From an uncultured Bacillota bacterium (GTDB lineage: Bacteria > Bacillota > Clostridia > Peptostreptococcales > Anaerovoracaceae), in NCBI GenBank assembly GCA_927441425.1, contig CAKMKG010000017.1, positions 62,001 to 126,000 on the forward strand: 64,000 nucleotides of DNA. Direction: 5' to 3'. The notes beneath the pieces are model-generated. The model had not been told where the DNA came from. It ran no database searches and was given only the letters and a program-made list of their open reading frames with translations. Below are positions 42,909 through 51,970 of this stretch, piece by piece (the stretch's first letter is position 1; each line of letters starts with the position of its first letter). A program made the translations under genes and the position numbers.

Positions 42909-44701
42909 TCGAGAATGCAACACAGATCATGGACGGAATACGTGCCTGGGCAGATCGTGTCGTGGAAGGCATTGCAGCTTACCTGTCAAATCCTATAGAA
43001 TTTGTTGAATTCTATACCTTTGTGGTGCGGTGGATTTTCCCTGTTCTAGCGGTTTTGGTGCTCCTGCGTTGTGTTCTTCCCCTCCTTCGAAGCAGCGGGT
43101 CCGATAGGATATGGGGCTTCCTTGAAATCAAGGACGCTTACCGCATCCCCATCATGCATTGGGAAAACTCCATCGGAAGGAGCAAGCTGTCCGACATCGT
43201 GATCAATCTGCCCTTCGTATCCCGCAGCCATGCGGTGCTTTCTTACGGGGAGAGCGGCTGGACCATTGCCGATCTCGGCTCAAAGGGTGGAGTACGGGTT
43301 AATGGAGAAATAATAGAAAAATCGGGAAGGGTCGAAATAGGAGATACGATTTCCTTTGCATCTGCTGAATTTCAATTTGTTCCTGAAGAAGAAGGTATTG
43401 AACGGATAAAGCGAAAAAGCAGGCTTGACTGGCTGGGGAAGCTGGGACCAAATATTACTGCCGGTAAGACCTTTCTGTTCATATTGGTGTTTCAACTTTT
43501 GGGGGCTATTCAGATAATCCTTTCCAAGGAGGAAGGGTCTCCTCTCGGAGTACTCTATCCCTTCCTTTTACTGATCGCCGCGGAAGGGATCTATTATTTT
43601 ATTCTGTCAAAATTCAGCAAGAAGTACAGAGAACTGGAGCTGCTGATCTATTTCCTTTGCGGAATGAATCTGTTTGTAGTAGCGGTGACAGCGCCAGGTA
43701 GCCTGATGAAACAAGTGGTTGCGATTATTCTAGGAATGATCGTGTATGCTGCAATTCAACTGATCATAAAAGATGTCGGCAGAGGCCGCAAGCTGAAATA
43801 TATTCTTGTAGGCTGCAGCATTTTACTGATGCTACTGAATCTGACCATTGGCGAAGCCCGGTTTGGTGCGAAAAACTGGATCAATCTCGGCTTTATTACC
43901 TTCCAGCCCATGGAGTTTGTCAAAGTCGCATTTGTGCTTGCGGGAACAGCCACCCTGGATAAGCTTCTCACAACCCGTAACCTGACGGCGTTTATCGGAT
44001 TCTCCGGCACCTGCATCGCCGCACTCATTTTAATGCGGGATTTGGGGACCTCGGTTATCTTCTTTATTACGTTTCTAGTAATTGCCTTTATGCGATCCGG
44101 GGATATTCGGACCATTGCTTTCATCTCTGCGGGGGCAGTCCTCGGAGCCTTTGCGGTCGTATCTTTTTTACCTTATATTGCGTCACGATTCCAGGCATGG
44201 GGACACGTTTGGGAGTTTGCGGATACCATCGGATATCAGCAGACCCGAACCCTGATGTATTCTGCCAGTGGTGGTCTTCTTGGACTTGGCGGAGGCAACG
44301 GGTATCTTGTTGGGATTCCTGCCGCAGACACGGATCTGGTCTTTGGAATCCTCTGCGAGGAATGGGGATTCATCGTAGCGCTGTGCGCTGTTTTGATGAT
44401 TGTTTTTCTAGCATTTTATGTACTGTTTCTGATGAGGGGCTGCAAATCGTCCTTTTATGCCATTTCTGCTTGCGGCGCTGTTTCGATCTTTCTGATTCAA
44501 ACAGCATTGAATGTCTTCGGATCGTTGGATCTTCTTCCGCTAACGGGAGTGACGCTGCCATTCGTTTCAAACGGCGGCTCCTCCATGGTCGTCTGCTGGG
44601 CGCTGCTCTCATTTATCAAAGCGGCGGATGAAAGAAACCGACCGGACGGCGGAGATTTTGCGCTTGATACGGATGAAACCAGGGAAGGGGCGGGTGCGTG
44701 A
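42896..44701 (+). CDS. FHA domain fused to FtsW/RodA/SpoVE-type peptidoglycan glycosyltransferase
   Basis: 601 residues from ATG 42896 (AAAGGGA before it, inside the end of the MFS gene). A first membrane helix at about 38-62 is followed by a cytoplasmic FHA domain (about 80-165) with the phosphothreonine-reading residues SIGRSKLSD, SRSHAVLS and GVRVNGE. The rest is a SEDS protein with about ten helices: GAKNWINLGF near 325, FQPMEFVKVAFVLAGTA near 338, RDLGTSVIFFITFLV near 385, and the end VTLPFVSNGGSSMVV near 565, all SEDS hallmarks. SEDS proteins polymerise lipid II together with a class B PBP, which is the next gene. The FHA part suggests control by a Ser/Thr kinase. Confidence 0.92.
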   Translation: MDILIENATQIMDGIRAWADRVVEGIAAYLSNPIEFVEFYTFVVRWIFPVLAVLVLLRCVLPLLRSSGSDRIWGFLEIKDAYRIPIMHWENSIGRSKLSDIVINLPFVSRSHAVLSYGESGWTIADLGSKGGVRVNGEIIEKSGRVEIGDTISFASAEFQFVPEEEGIERIKRKSRLDWLGKLGPNITAGKTFLFILVFQLLGAIQIILSKEEGSPLGVLYPFLLLIAAEGIYYFILSKFSKKYRELELLIYFLCGMNLFVVAVTAPGSLMKQVVAIILGMIVYAAIQLIIKDVGRGRKLKYILVGCSILLMLLNLTIGEARFGAKNWINLGFITFQPMEFVKVAFVLAGTATLDKLLTTRNLTAFIGFSGTCIAALILMRDLGTSVIFFITFLVIAFMRSGDIRTIAFISAGAVLGAFAVVSFLPYIASRFQAWGHVWEFADTIGYQQTRTLMYSASGGLLGLGGGNGYLVGIPAADTDLVFGILCEEWGFIVALCAVLMIVFLAFYVLFLMRGCKSSFYAISACGAVSIFLIQTALNVFGSLDLLPLTGVTLPFVSNGGSSMVVCWALLSFIKAADERNRPDGGDFALDTDETREGAGA

Positions 44702-44702
44702 T

Positions 44703-46085
44703 ATGAAATTGCTGACGAGACGTGCTTTTGGCCTTTTGATTCTGACCCTGCTCCTTGTCGCCGGAGTACTGATCTTTACCGTTAACTATGCAATCAATGC
44801 AGATTCCTGGGCACAGCATGCAACGAATAAGCATCTGTATACCGATGGTCAGCTGAAAACTGCAGGAAAACTTTACGATCGAAATGGTGAAATCCTTCTC
44901 CAGACAGTGGATGGAATTCAGAAATATAATGTGGATAAAACGGTAAGAAGCGCACTGCTGCATGCGGTGGGGGATTCCTACGGCAATATTGTCACAAGTG
45001 CCCAGGTTGCTTATAGCGACAAGCTTTCTGGTTGGGATCCGTTGAATGGAGCTTATCGATTCAACAATAATTTGAGCAGCTTCAACAGCGACATGACTCT
45101 CACACTGGATGGGGAACTCTGCGCCGCTGCATATCAGGCTATGAAGGGAAGAAAGGGAACGGTGGGGATATACAACTACAAGACTGGCGCGCTTCTTTGC
45201 ATGGTCAGCATGCCGACCTTCGATCCGGAAAATCGACCTGATGTGGAGGCGAAGCCGGATCAATACGAGGGAGTCTATATGAACAGGCTGTTTTCGGCGG
45301 CCTACACACCGGGATCGGTCTTTAAACTGGTAACGGCTGCCGCCGCAATGGATCATCTGGAAAATATCCATACAAGGGTCTACCAATGTGAGGGGGAACG
45401 GATCATCAACGGAGCGAAGGTGACTTGCCCGAAGTCTCATGGGAATGTAACACTGGAGCAGGCCCTTGCAGAGTCCTGCAACATCGCCTTCGCAGAGATT
45501 TCCCTTGAACTGGGAGGAAAGACATTGCAGAATTATGCGGAAAAGGCAGGGTTCAATGCAAGCATCAAGATCGACGGGATCAGAACCTTAGAGGGAAAGG
45601 TGAATGTTAGCGAAGCAGAAGGGGGAGACCTTGCCTGGGCCGGCATCGGCCAGTACAGCAATACGGCAAATCCTTTGACCCTTATGACTTATGTCGGTTC
45701 CATCGCCAATGACGGAATACGGGTCACACCAAGACTGATCCGTGAGACTAACCTCCTCTCGCTTTTGCCCGGGGACCGTCTCCGGAAGAAGCGGGTCCTT
45801 TCGGAAGAGACAGCAGAAACACTTGGGATAATGATGCGGAATAATGTGAAAGAAAGTTACGGTGAGCATAATTTCAAGGGACTAGAGCTTTGCGCGAAAT
45901 CCGGAACCGCCGAAGTCGGCGGTGACGAAAAGCCGCATTCCTGGTTTGTAGGGTATCTGAATCGTGAAGATTGCCCCCTTGCCTTTGTGGTTGTGATAGA
46001 AAATGGAGGCTCCGGCAGCAAGGTGGCAGGCTCTGTTGCGGGAAAGGTTCTGCAGATAGCTGTTCAGAGAGTAGCAGAAGAATGA
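44703..46085 (+). CDS. class B penicillin-binding protein (transpeptidase), partner of the SEDS protein
   Basis: 460 residues from ATG 44703, directly after the previous stop. An N-terminal membrane anchor (about 8-28) precedes a short pedestal with GKLYDRNGEILLQT. The transpeptidase domain has PGSVFKL (nucleophile Ser in SxxK, near 205), ESCN (SxN, near 258) and KSGTAEV (KTG-like, near 400). Short for class B enzymes and close to actinobacterial PbpA. It cross-links peptidoglycan made by the adjacent FHA-RodA fusion. Last gene of the operon. Confidence 0.93.
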   Translation: MKLLTRRAFGLLILTLLLVAGVLIFTVNYAINADSWAQHATNKHLYTDGQLKTAGKLYDRNGEILLQTVDGIQKYNVDKTVRSALLHAVGDSYGNIVTSAQVAYSDKLSGWDPLNGAYRFNNNLSSFNSDMTLTLDGELCAAAYQAMKGRKGTVGIYNYKTGALLCMVSMPTFDPENRPDVEAKPDQYEGVYMNRLFSAAYTPGSVFKLVTAAAAMDHLENIHTRVYQCEGERIINGAKVTCPKSHGNVTLEQALAESCNIAFAEISLELGGKTLQNYAEKAGFNASIKIDGIRTLEGKVNVSEAEGGDLAWAGIGQYSNTANPLTLMTYVGSIANDGIRVTPRLIRETNLLSLLPGDRLRKKRVLSEETAETLGIMMRNNVKESYGEHNFKGLELCAKSGTAEVGGDEKPHSWFVGYLNREDCPLAFVVVIENGGSGSKVAGSVAGKVLQIAVQRVAEE

Positions 46086-46119
46086 AGTCGGAATCCGGAT
46101 AAATAAAAATTTTTAATGG

Positions 46120-46148
46120 TTGACAAATTCTAAGTCGATTAATATAAT
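46120..46148 (+). promoter_or_regulatory. consensus sigma-A promoter of the T-box operon
   Basis: TTGACA (46120-46125), exactly 17 bp, then TATAAT (46143-46148): a perfect housekeeping promoter. Transcription should start near 46155, just before the T-box leader. Confidence 0.93.
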
Positions 46149-46159
46149 GATAACAATAC

Positions 46160-46428
46160 ATGAAAAGCGATGACCAAGAACCAGTAGCGGGGACACCGAT
46201 CCTTACAGAGAGCTTTCGTTTGGTGGAAGAAAGCAGGATATCAGTGCCGTGAATTCATCTTGAGAGCTGCACACTCAAAGGCAATTGCCCTGTAGGATGT
46301 GCCGGGATCCAGCCGTTACTGTGGAGAAGCGATGTTTGTCGCTTACTAAGGTTGTTGAACAAACAACAAAGACAAGGTGGTACCGCGAATTCACATTCGC
46401 CCCTGTTAGATACAGGGGCGTTTTTTTA
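46160..46428 (+). ncRNA. T-box riboswitch, probably tRNA-Phe specific
   Basis: Stem I region with AGAGAGC (46206-46213), then GTGAA-TTC-ATC: by the usual layout the specifier codon is TTC (46254-46256), phenylalanine. The T-box AAGGTGGTACCGCG lies at 46374-46387. The terminator is CGCCCCTGT/ACAGGGGCG (46398-46406 with 46412-46420), then seven T. The antiterminator bulge TGGT would pair with a tRNA 3' end ACCA, that is discriminator A73. This fits tRNA-Phe and not bacterial tRNA-Trp (G73). Uncharged tRNA binding lets transcription continue into the ABC transporter genes. Confidence 0.92.
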
Positions 46429-46552
46429 TTCTTCGTTTTCAATGGAACCGGATTAGGTTAGTTGAAATATAAAAGGCCTTTCGGAATAATCGGGAAACCT
46501 TATTTCAAAAGTTCTAAATCAATTGTAGTTTTGTAGTATGGAGGGATTTTTA

Positions 46553-47557
46553 ATGAAAAAGTATGGAAAATCGATCATGGCGCTTGCCCTGACTGCATCG
46601 CTCGTCGCGATGAGTACTGGCTGCGCAGGTTCGGATCAGGCCGATTCACAATCGGGAGAAGAAAAAGTGTTCAATATTGGGATTGTCCAGTACGTGGATC
46701 ACGTGGCGCTGGACGCTGCACGGGATGGATTTATAGCAGCGCTGGAGGACAATGGATATGTGGATGGTGAAAATATAAAGATCGACTTGCAGAATGCACA
46801 GGCAGACCAAAGTAACCTATCAACCATCAGTGACCGATTTGTCAGCAATAGCGTAGATTTGGTACTCGCCATCGCAACGCCTGCAACCCAGGCAATCGCG
46901 GGAAAAACAACAGACATTCCGATCCTTGGAACAGCGGTAACGGATTATGTGTCTGCAAGACTCGTAGATTCGAATGATGCTCCCGGAGGAAACGTGACTG
47001 GTACAACCGATATGAATCCGATCAAGGAACAGATCGATTTGCTGGTTCAATTAGTGCCGGATGCGAAGACTGTTGGCGTACTTTACACTTCCAGTGAAGA
47101 CAACTCGATCCTTCAGGCGGCGATTGCAAAAGAAGCCATTGAAGCGAAGGGAATGAAATACGTTGAAGTAACCGTAACCAATTCAAATGATGTACAGCAG
47201 GCAACCCAATCAATCGTTGGTCAATGTGATGCGATCTATATTCCAACGGATAACGTATTTGCATCCGCAATGCCTGTGGTTCATGGAGTGACTGCAGAAT
47301 CCAAGACTCCTGTCATTTGCGGCGAGTCCGGAATGGTTAACAGCGGCGGATTAGCGACACTGGGAATCAACTATTATGATCTTGGATATCAGACAGGATT
47401 GATGGGAGTAAAAATTCTTAAGGGTGAGACTGAGCCTGCATCCATGCCGATTGAAGCATCGACTCAATTTGATTTTGCAATCAATGGAACGGTTGCAGAA
47501 GAAATCGGACTAACGATCCCGGCTGAGTTAGAACAGTACGTGATCAAGGCTGAATAA
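46553..47557 (+). CDS. TrpX-type ABC transporter substrate-binding lipoprotein
   Basis: 334 residues from ATG 46553, which follows GGAGGG; the ATG at 46538 lies in front of that site and is not used. Signal peptide with lipobox ending in MSTGC (Cys about residue 22). The mature protein is a two-lobe binding protein of the ABC_sub_bind/COG2984 family: FNIGIVQYVDHVALDAARDGF, IAAL(E)DNGYVDGENI, DLVLAIATPATQAIAG, GTTDMNPIKEQIDLL and TLGINYYDLGYQTGLMG. The family includes predicted tryptophan importer TrpX. The upstream T-box points to phenylalanine or a related aromatic compound here. Confidence 0.9.
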   Translation: MKKYGKSIMALALTASLVAMSTGCAGSDQADSQSGEEKVFNIGIVQYVDHVALDAARDGFIAALEDNGYVDGENIKIDLQNAQADQSNLSTISDRFVSNSVDLVLAIATPATQAIAGKTTDIPILGTAVTDYVSARLVDSNDAPGGNVTGTTDMNPIKEQIDLLVQLVPDAKTVGVLYTSSEDNSILQAAIAKEAIEAKGMKYVEVTVTNSNDVQQATQSIVGQCDAIYIPTDNVFASAMPVVHGVTAESKTPVICGESGMVNSGGLATLGINYYDLGYQTGLMGVKILKGETEPASMPIEASTQFDFAINGTVAEEIGLTIPAELEQYVIKAE

Positions 47558-47595
47558 TCAATCAATAGAAAGAGTAATAGGAGCGAGGAAAAACA

Positions 47596-48489
47596 ATGTT
47601 ACAAATTTTGCTAGGCGCGATTTCACTGGGCTTGCTGTGGGCGGTTATGACAATCGGCGTTTATATCACATACAGAATTCTGGATATTGCTGATTTGTCA
47701 GTAGAGGGTAGTATTGCAATGGGAGCGGCCATCGCAGCTAGTTTGATATATAGCGGGATGAATCCGTTTGCAGCATCAAGCATCGCGCTCTTCGGTGGAA
47801 TGGGAGCGGGGCTTGTAACGGGACTTTTACATACGAAGCTAAAAATCCCCGCGCTGTTGTCAGGAATACTGACCATGATTGCTCTATACTCTATCAATCT
47901 GCGTATCATGGGAAAGGCGAACCTTTCCCTGCTGCGTATGGATACCGTTTATACAAAATTTGAAGAATTCGGACTAAACCACTCGAGTGCTGTGATTCTC
48001 TTCGGGCTGCTCTGTGTAACCGGGGTAGTCGGCATCCTGTACTGGTTTTTCGGAACAGAAATCGGCTCTGCGATCCGCGCCACGGGTAACAATAGCCAAA
48101 TGGCACGTGCGCAGGGAATCAATACAAACAACATGATCATCCTTGGTCTTGTAATCAGTAATGGACTTGTTGCACTCTGCGGAGCTTTGATCGCACAAAG
48201 CCAAAGTTTCGCCGATGTGCAAATGGGAATCGGTTCTATTGTAATCGGTCTGGCATCGGTTATCATTGGAGAAGTCCTGTTCGGTAAGAAAAACTTCTTT
48301 ACCCGTTTACTTTCTTTGGTGCTGGGAGCGATCACATATCGAATTATTATCGCCTTGGTGCTGAAGATGGGAATGCCGGCCAACGACTTGAAGATGTTTA
48401 CCGCCATTACTGTAGCAATTGCATTATCACTTCCGGTTTTCAGAAGCTATCTGATCCCGTTCAAAAAATCCATAAAGGGGGAATTATAA
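47596..48489 (+). CDS. TrpY-type ABC transporter permease
   Basis: 297 residues behind AGGAGCGAGG. About eight hydrophobic helices in the LivH/RbsC-like permease fold of COG4120. LDIADLSVEGSIAMGAA (about 28-44) and GTEIGSAIRATGNNSQMARA (about 150-169, the cytoplasmic loop that contacts the ATPase) are typical. Preceded by the binding protein and followed with no gap by the ATPase. Import of an aromatic amino acid is inferred. Confidence 0.9.
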   Translation: MLQILLGAISLGLLWAVMTIGVYITYRILDIADLSVEGSIAMGAAIAASLIYSGMNPFAASSIALFGGMGAGLVTGLLHTKLKIPALLSGILTMIALYSINLRIMGKANLSLLRMDTVYTKFEEFGLNHSSAVILFGLLCVTGVVGILYWFFGTEIGSAIRATGNNSQMARAQGINTNNMIILGLVISNGLVALCGALIAQSQSFADVQMGIGSIVIGLASVIIGEVLFGKKNFFTRLLSLVLGAITYRIIIALVLKMGMPANDLKMFTAITVAIALSLPVFRSYLIPFKKSIKGEL

Positions 48490-49284
48490 GTGCTGACTAT
48501 CAATGGAATATCAAAAAAATTTAATATTGGAACCATCAATGAAAAGCAAGCGTTGACCAATGTCAGCCTTACCCTTGAAGAAGGTGATTTTATTACCCTG
48601 ATCGGCGGAAACGGAGCCGGAAAGTCTACCCTTTTAAACTGTGTTTCAGGAGTCCATGGCGTTGACCAGGGTTCCATTCTCATCGATGGTCTCGACGTTA
48701 CAAAGCTATCGGAGCATAGGCGTGCTGGATCCATTGGCAGAGTCTTTCAGGACCCTATGATGGGTACGGCAGCCAATATGGGCATTGAAGAAAATTTAGC
48801 CCTGGCTTTTCGACGAGGCCAATCACGAAGCCTGAAATGGGGAATCACCAACAAAGAACGGGAACGATACAGAGAATATCTGAGCCAGCTTGATCTTGGT
48901 CTGGAAAACCGTTTAAGTTCCAAAGTCGGACTTCTGTCCGGAGGGCAGAGGCAGGCATTGACATTGCTGATGGCGACTTTGATCAGGCCGAAGATACTGC
49001 TGCTCGATGAACATACCGCCGCGCTTGATCCGAAAACCGCAGAAAAGGTGCTGCAATTAAGTGACCAGTACATCAAAGAAGGGAATCTGACGACCCTGAT
49101 GGTTACCCACAACATGGTTAATGCCATCCAATACGGTAACCGTTTGATCATGATGCATGAAGGGCGAATCATTCTGGATATCAGGGGAGAGGAAAAGCAA
49201 AGGCTAACCGTGGAGGATCTTCTTTGCCGCTTTGGAAAGGTCAGCGGCGAAGTCTTTGCCAACGATCGGGCACTGCTCTCTTGA
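48490..49284 (+). CDS. TrpZ-type ABC transporter ATP-binding protein
   Basis: 264 residues with GTG start directly after the permease stop; AAAGGGGG lies 8 bases before it. Walker A is GGNGAGKST (about 39-47), the signature is LSGGQRQAL (about 152-160), Walker B is ILLLDEHTAALD (about 172-183), and the switch His is in VTHNM. It belongs to the COG1101 branch that pairs with TrpX/TrpY-type proteins. It powers uptake by the two upstream subunits. Confidence 0.93.
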   Translation: MLTINGISKKFNIGTINEKQALTNVSLTLEEGDFITLIGGNGAGKSTLLNCVSGVHGVDQGSILIDGLDVTKLSEHRRAGSIGRVFQDPMMGTAANMGIEENLALAFRRGQSRSLKWGITNKERERYREYLSQLDLGLENRLSSKVGLLSGGQRQALTLLMATLIRPKILLLDEHTAALDPKTAEKVLQLSDQYIKEGNLTTLMVTHNMVNAIQYGNRLIMMHEGRIILDIRGEEKQRLTVEDLLCRFGKVSGEVFANDRALLS

Positions 49285-49356
49285 TAAATAGGGTATGATT
49301 TCTAAAACAGATGGGCTATTTTCTTAGAAACCGTGAAACATATCACCGATATTAGC

Positions 49357-49428
49357 TCGCCCAATTTGCATAGCAAATTGATGGCGAACTTATGCAAGAA
49401 AATCACAAATCTTTGATTTGTAGATTTT
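49357..49428. terminator. two successive hairpins between ABC operon and convergent EamA gene
   Basis: The first stem has TCGCC plus CAATTTGC against GCAAATTG plus GGCGA (49357-49387). The second is AAAATC-A-CAAATC against GATTTG-TA-GATTTT (49399-49428), ending in T-rich sequence. They probably end transcription from both sides. The double hairpin could also be a small repeated element. Confidence 0.55.
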
Positions 49429-49451
49429 TGCTGCCTTTCATGCGAAGCATT

Positions 49452-50399
49452 CTAAAAGTCGGCGGTTTCGTGAGAATATCCCATCTGTTTTTTTTGGTCT
49501 ATTCCGATAAGGATGATGCCTGTGATTACCAATGCACCGCCGGCCCACTGACGCAATCCCGCACGCTCCCCCAGCAGTAGAACGGAAAGGAACATAGCGG
49601 TGAAAGGCATCATACCGGAGAACGCGGCAGCAGTGACTGCGCTGCAGCGTTGGATGCCGGAATACCAGAAAATAAACGCAAGTGCCGTCACAAACACCCC
49701 ATACCATAATAGTGCAAACCATTCCTTCAGGCCGATTCCGGCAAGACGTGTCAACGGGTTTTCAAACAGGGCAGGAATCAGGCAGAGAATCATGGCAATT
49801 GCGGAAACGATCGCAGTTTGCACCATAGGGTGGAGCGAATGCAATTCGCCGGTGTCGGATTGACGGACAAATAAGCGCGATAAAATATTAAAGATTGATT
49901 CGCATGCCGCGGCGCATAGTATAAGCATATTTCCGGTAAAATGCTCCATGGAAAAGTGGTTCTCTGGCATCAACAGACCTTGTATGAATAATACCCCAAT
50001 CACTGTACAAAGGATGCCGAAGACCTTTTTCCCTCCCCAGGATTCCTTCAATGCTGTTCTTGCCAGGATAGCCGTTATCGCCGGCGTTGCTCCAACCAGA
50101 ATTCCGGCTTCTCCTGCGCTTGTTAGGGTCAGGCCGATGATCAAAAACATACGAAAGAGAAACATGCCGAATAATGCCTGAACCGTCAGATAAACCATAT
50201 CCTTTCGTGACATCATTCGAAGCGATGCGGAAGACCTCCCCCTGCAGAAGGGCAATAAAAAGAGCAGGGCGAAAAACAGGCTTACCGCTGTGATGGTGAA
50301 GGTCCCCATTTTCACGGAAACATACTGAGCAGACAGGACACTGGTTCCTGCAAGCGTGAAAGCGCAGAATAAATAAAATGGACCCTTCCATTGCTTCAT
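49452..50399 (-). CDS. EamA/DMT-family transporter
   Basis: 315 residues, ten membrane helices in two repeated EamA halves (about 10-140 and 160-300). Typical features are GTSVLSAQYVSVKMGTFT in helix 1-2, LTSAGEAGILVGATPAITAI at the end of the first half and the matching second-half VTAAAFSGMMPFTAMFLSVL. GGGAGGGTTATGAA lies just before the ATG. It is divergent from a MocR-type regulator and a second EamA gene, so it is probably controlled by that regulator. EamA members often export amino acids or small metabolites; substrate unknown. Confidence 0.9.
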   Translation of the reverse strand: MKQWKGPFYLFCAFTLAGTSVLSAQYVSVKMGTFTITAVSLFFALLFLLPFCRGRSSASLRMMSRKDMVYLTVQALFGMFLFRMFLIIGLTLTSAGEAGILVGATPAITAILARTALKESWGGKKVFGILCTVIGVLFIQGLLMPENHFSMEHFTGNMLILCAAACESIFNILSRLFVRQSDTGELHSLHPMVQTAIVSAIAMILCLIPALFENPLTRLAGIGLKEWFALLWYGVFVTALAFIFWYSGIQRCSAVTAAAFSGMMPFTAMFLSVLLLGERAGLRQWAGGALVITGIILIGIDQKKQMGYSHETADF

Positions 50400-50424
50400 T
50401 TCATAACCCTCCCCAAAAACGATA

Positions 50425-50452
50425 TTGAAAATTCTAACTGAGATGATATAAT
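50425..50452 (+). promoter_or_regulatory. sigma-A promoter of the MocR-EamA operon
   Basis: TTGAAA (50425-50430), 16-bp gap, TATAAT (50447-50452). Confidence 0.6.
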
Positions 50453-50463
50453 CATACGAGGAA

Positions 50464-50513
50464 AACTGGTATGTGTTAAGTGCCAGTTAGTATGTAATAA
50501 TAGGAGTCCAGTT
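50464..50513. promoter_or_regulatory. AACTGG/CCAGTT repeats, probable MocR operator
   Basis: AACTGG at 50464-50469 and CCAGTT at 50483-50488 form an inverted repeat. A second CCAGTT occurs at 50508-50513. All lie between the -10 box and the regulator start, a usual place for autoregulation in this family. Confidence 0.45.
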
Positions 50514-50545
50514 TGGATAATGCAGAAGGATTGGAGGGAGAGACC

Positions 50546-51970
50546 ATGTGGGGGATTCATTTGGACAGGCAAAGTGAGTTGCCATTGCGACGGCAGATTT
50601 ATCAGGCGCTGGGGGATCAGATGATCAGCGGAAAGCTAAAAGGGGGAGAACTTCTTCCTTCCACAAGAGAGCTGTCCAAGGGCTTGAATGTTTCTCGCAG
50701 CACAGTCAGCGATGCCTATGAGATGCTGATTGCGGAGGGCTTTATCATCAGCAGTCAGGGTGCGCCCACCCGGATAACAGAGGGGCTTTGCGTGGAGAAA
50801 ATGACGGATCCGGCGTATCTTGCCGCATCCCATATTGAACGTGTCTTTTCTTCGGATTTTCGTACGGGACTTCCTGACTTGAGACAATTTCCTCGGTTTC
50901 TTTGGCAGCAGTTGATCACGAAGGCCTCGGAAGAAATGACGCCGGAGCACTATGGTTACACGGGAGCGCAGGGAATTCCGGAGCTTCGGAAAGAAATTGC
51001 TTTATGGCTCTATAGAAGCCGCGGCCTTTCCGTGGATGCAGGCGATATTTTTATCACACAGGGTGCGACCCATGCCTTGCATCTGATTGCAGAGCTGATC
51101 TGCGGAGCTAGACAGGAAATTCTCATGGAGGATCCTTGTCATACCGGCATGCTTCGTACGTTTTTAAATAAAGGAGTTTCTGTCGTTCCCATTCCGGCCG
51201 ATGAACACGGAATTCAGACGGAGTGGTTGAAGGATAAAAAGGGCAGTGCAATTTATGTAACACCGTCCCATCAGTTTCCGCTGGGCGCGATCCTTCCCGC
51301 ATCACGGCGTGCTGCGCTCATCCGGTTTGCCCACGATAATGAAGCATATATCATTGAGGATGATTATGACAGCGAATTTCGTTATTGCGGCGAACCCATT
51401 GCCCCCTTATACTCAATGGACTCCCACCGGGTCATTTATGTGGGAACCTTCAGTAAGTCGGTATATCCTGCCCTCAGGATCGGTTATGTCATATTACCCG
51501 GACAGCTTCAAGAACGGTGGTTACATCTGCGGACCTATACAGATGTCCAAAGCCCCATCGCGGAGCAAATGGCCTTGATGATGTTTCTTCGTACGAGAAA
51601 ACTGGACAGGCATATCAAGAGAATGCGCAGACTGTACGGTGAACGAAGGGGTATCTTGCTGAAGGCGCTGACAGAGACATATGAGGGGGAATGGCATGCT
51701 TTCGGAGATGAAGCGGGGCTGCACTTAGCAGTGGAATTTCCGGAATTCCATTTTGATGACGCTTTTCGGAAAAGCGGTCAGGAAAAAGGAATCAATCTCA
51801 CACCGGTGGAATATCACTGCATCGAGAAGGGCCGCCACCAGAGTAAGCTGCTCCTCGGTTACGGCCATTTGGAGCCGGAGGAAATCAGAAACGGTATCGC
51901 GCTACTCTGCAGCCACATCAAGGAGTATTTCGGATCAGAGATAACAATGGCAAAGGAAGAATTAGAATGA
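50546..51970 (+). CDS. MocR/PdxR-type regulator (GntR HTH fused to class I aminotransferase fold)
   Basis: 474 residues from ATG 50546 behind GGAGGGAGAG; the frame extends to TTG 50513. Winged HTH of GntR type at about 10-75 (LPLRRQIYQALGDQMISG, LPSTRELSKGLNVSRSTV). A PLP-binding aminotransferase-like domain follows (about 105-465), with GYTGAQGIPELRKEIALWL, the VTPSHQFPLG segment, DDYDSEFRY (PLP-binding Asp) and GTFSKSVYPALRIGY, where the Lys forms the PLP aldimine. Such proteins sense PLP or an amino-group ligand. The 4-bp overlap with the downstream EamA gene and the divergent EamA gene define its likely targets. Confidence 0.93.
   Translation: MWGIHLDRQSELPLRRQIYQALGDQMISGKLKGGELLPSTRELSKGLNVSRSTVSDAYEMLIAEGFIISSQGAPTRITEGLCVEKMTDPAYLAASHIERVFSSDFRTGLPDLRQFPRFLWQQLITKASEEMTPEHYGYTGAQGIPELRKEIALWLYRSRGLSVDAGDIFITQGATHALHLIAELICGARQEILMEDPCHTGMLRTFLNKGVSVVPIPADEHGIQTEWLKDKKGSAIYVTPSHQFPLGAILPASRRAALIRFAHDNEAYIIEDDYDSEFRYCGEPIAPLYSMDSHRVIYVGTFSKSVYPALRIGYVILPGQLQERWLHLRTYTDVQSPIAEQMALMMFLRTRKLDRHIKRMRRLYGERRGILLKALTETYEGEWHAFGDEAGLHLAVEFPEFHFDDAFRKSGQEKGINLTPVEYHCIEKGRHQSKLLLGYGHLEPEEIRNGIALLCSHIKEYFGSEITMAKEELE

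Noticed and set aside
46254..46256. Tryptophan (TGG) as the T-box specifier, expected from the TrpXYZ-type genes
   Set aside because: The codon at the specifier position after GTGAA is TTC, and the antiterminator bulge TGGT fits A73 rather than the G73 of tRNA-Trp.
46538..46553. Start of the binding protein at ATG 46538
   Set aside because: This ATG overlaps the GGAGGG that serves ATG 46553, and the signal peptide fits better from 46553.
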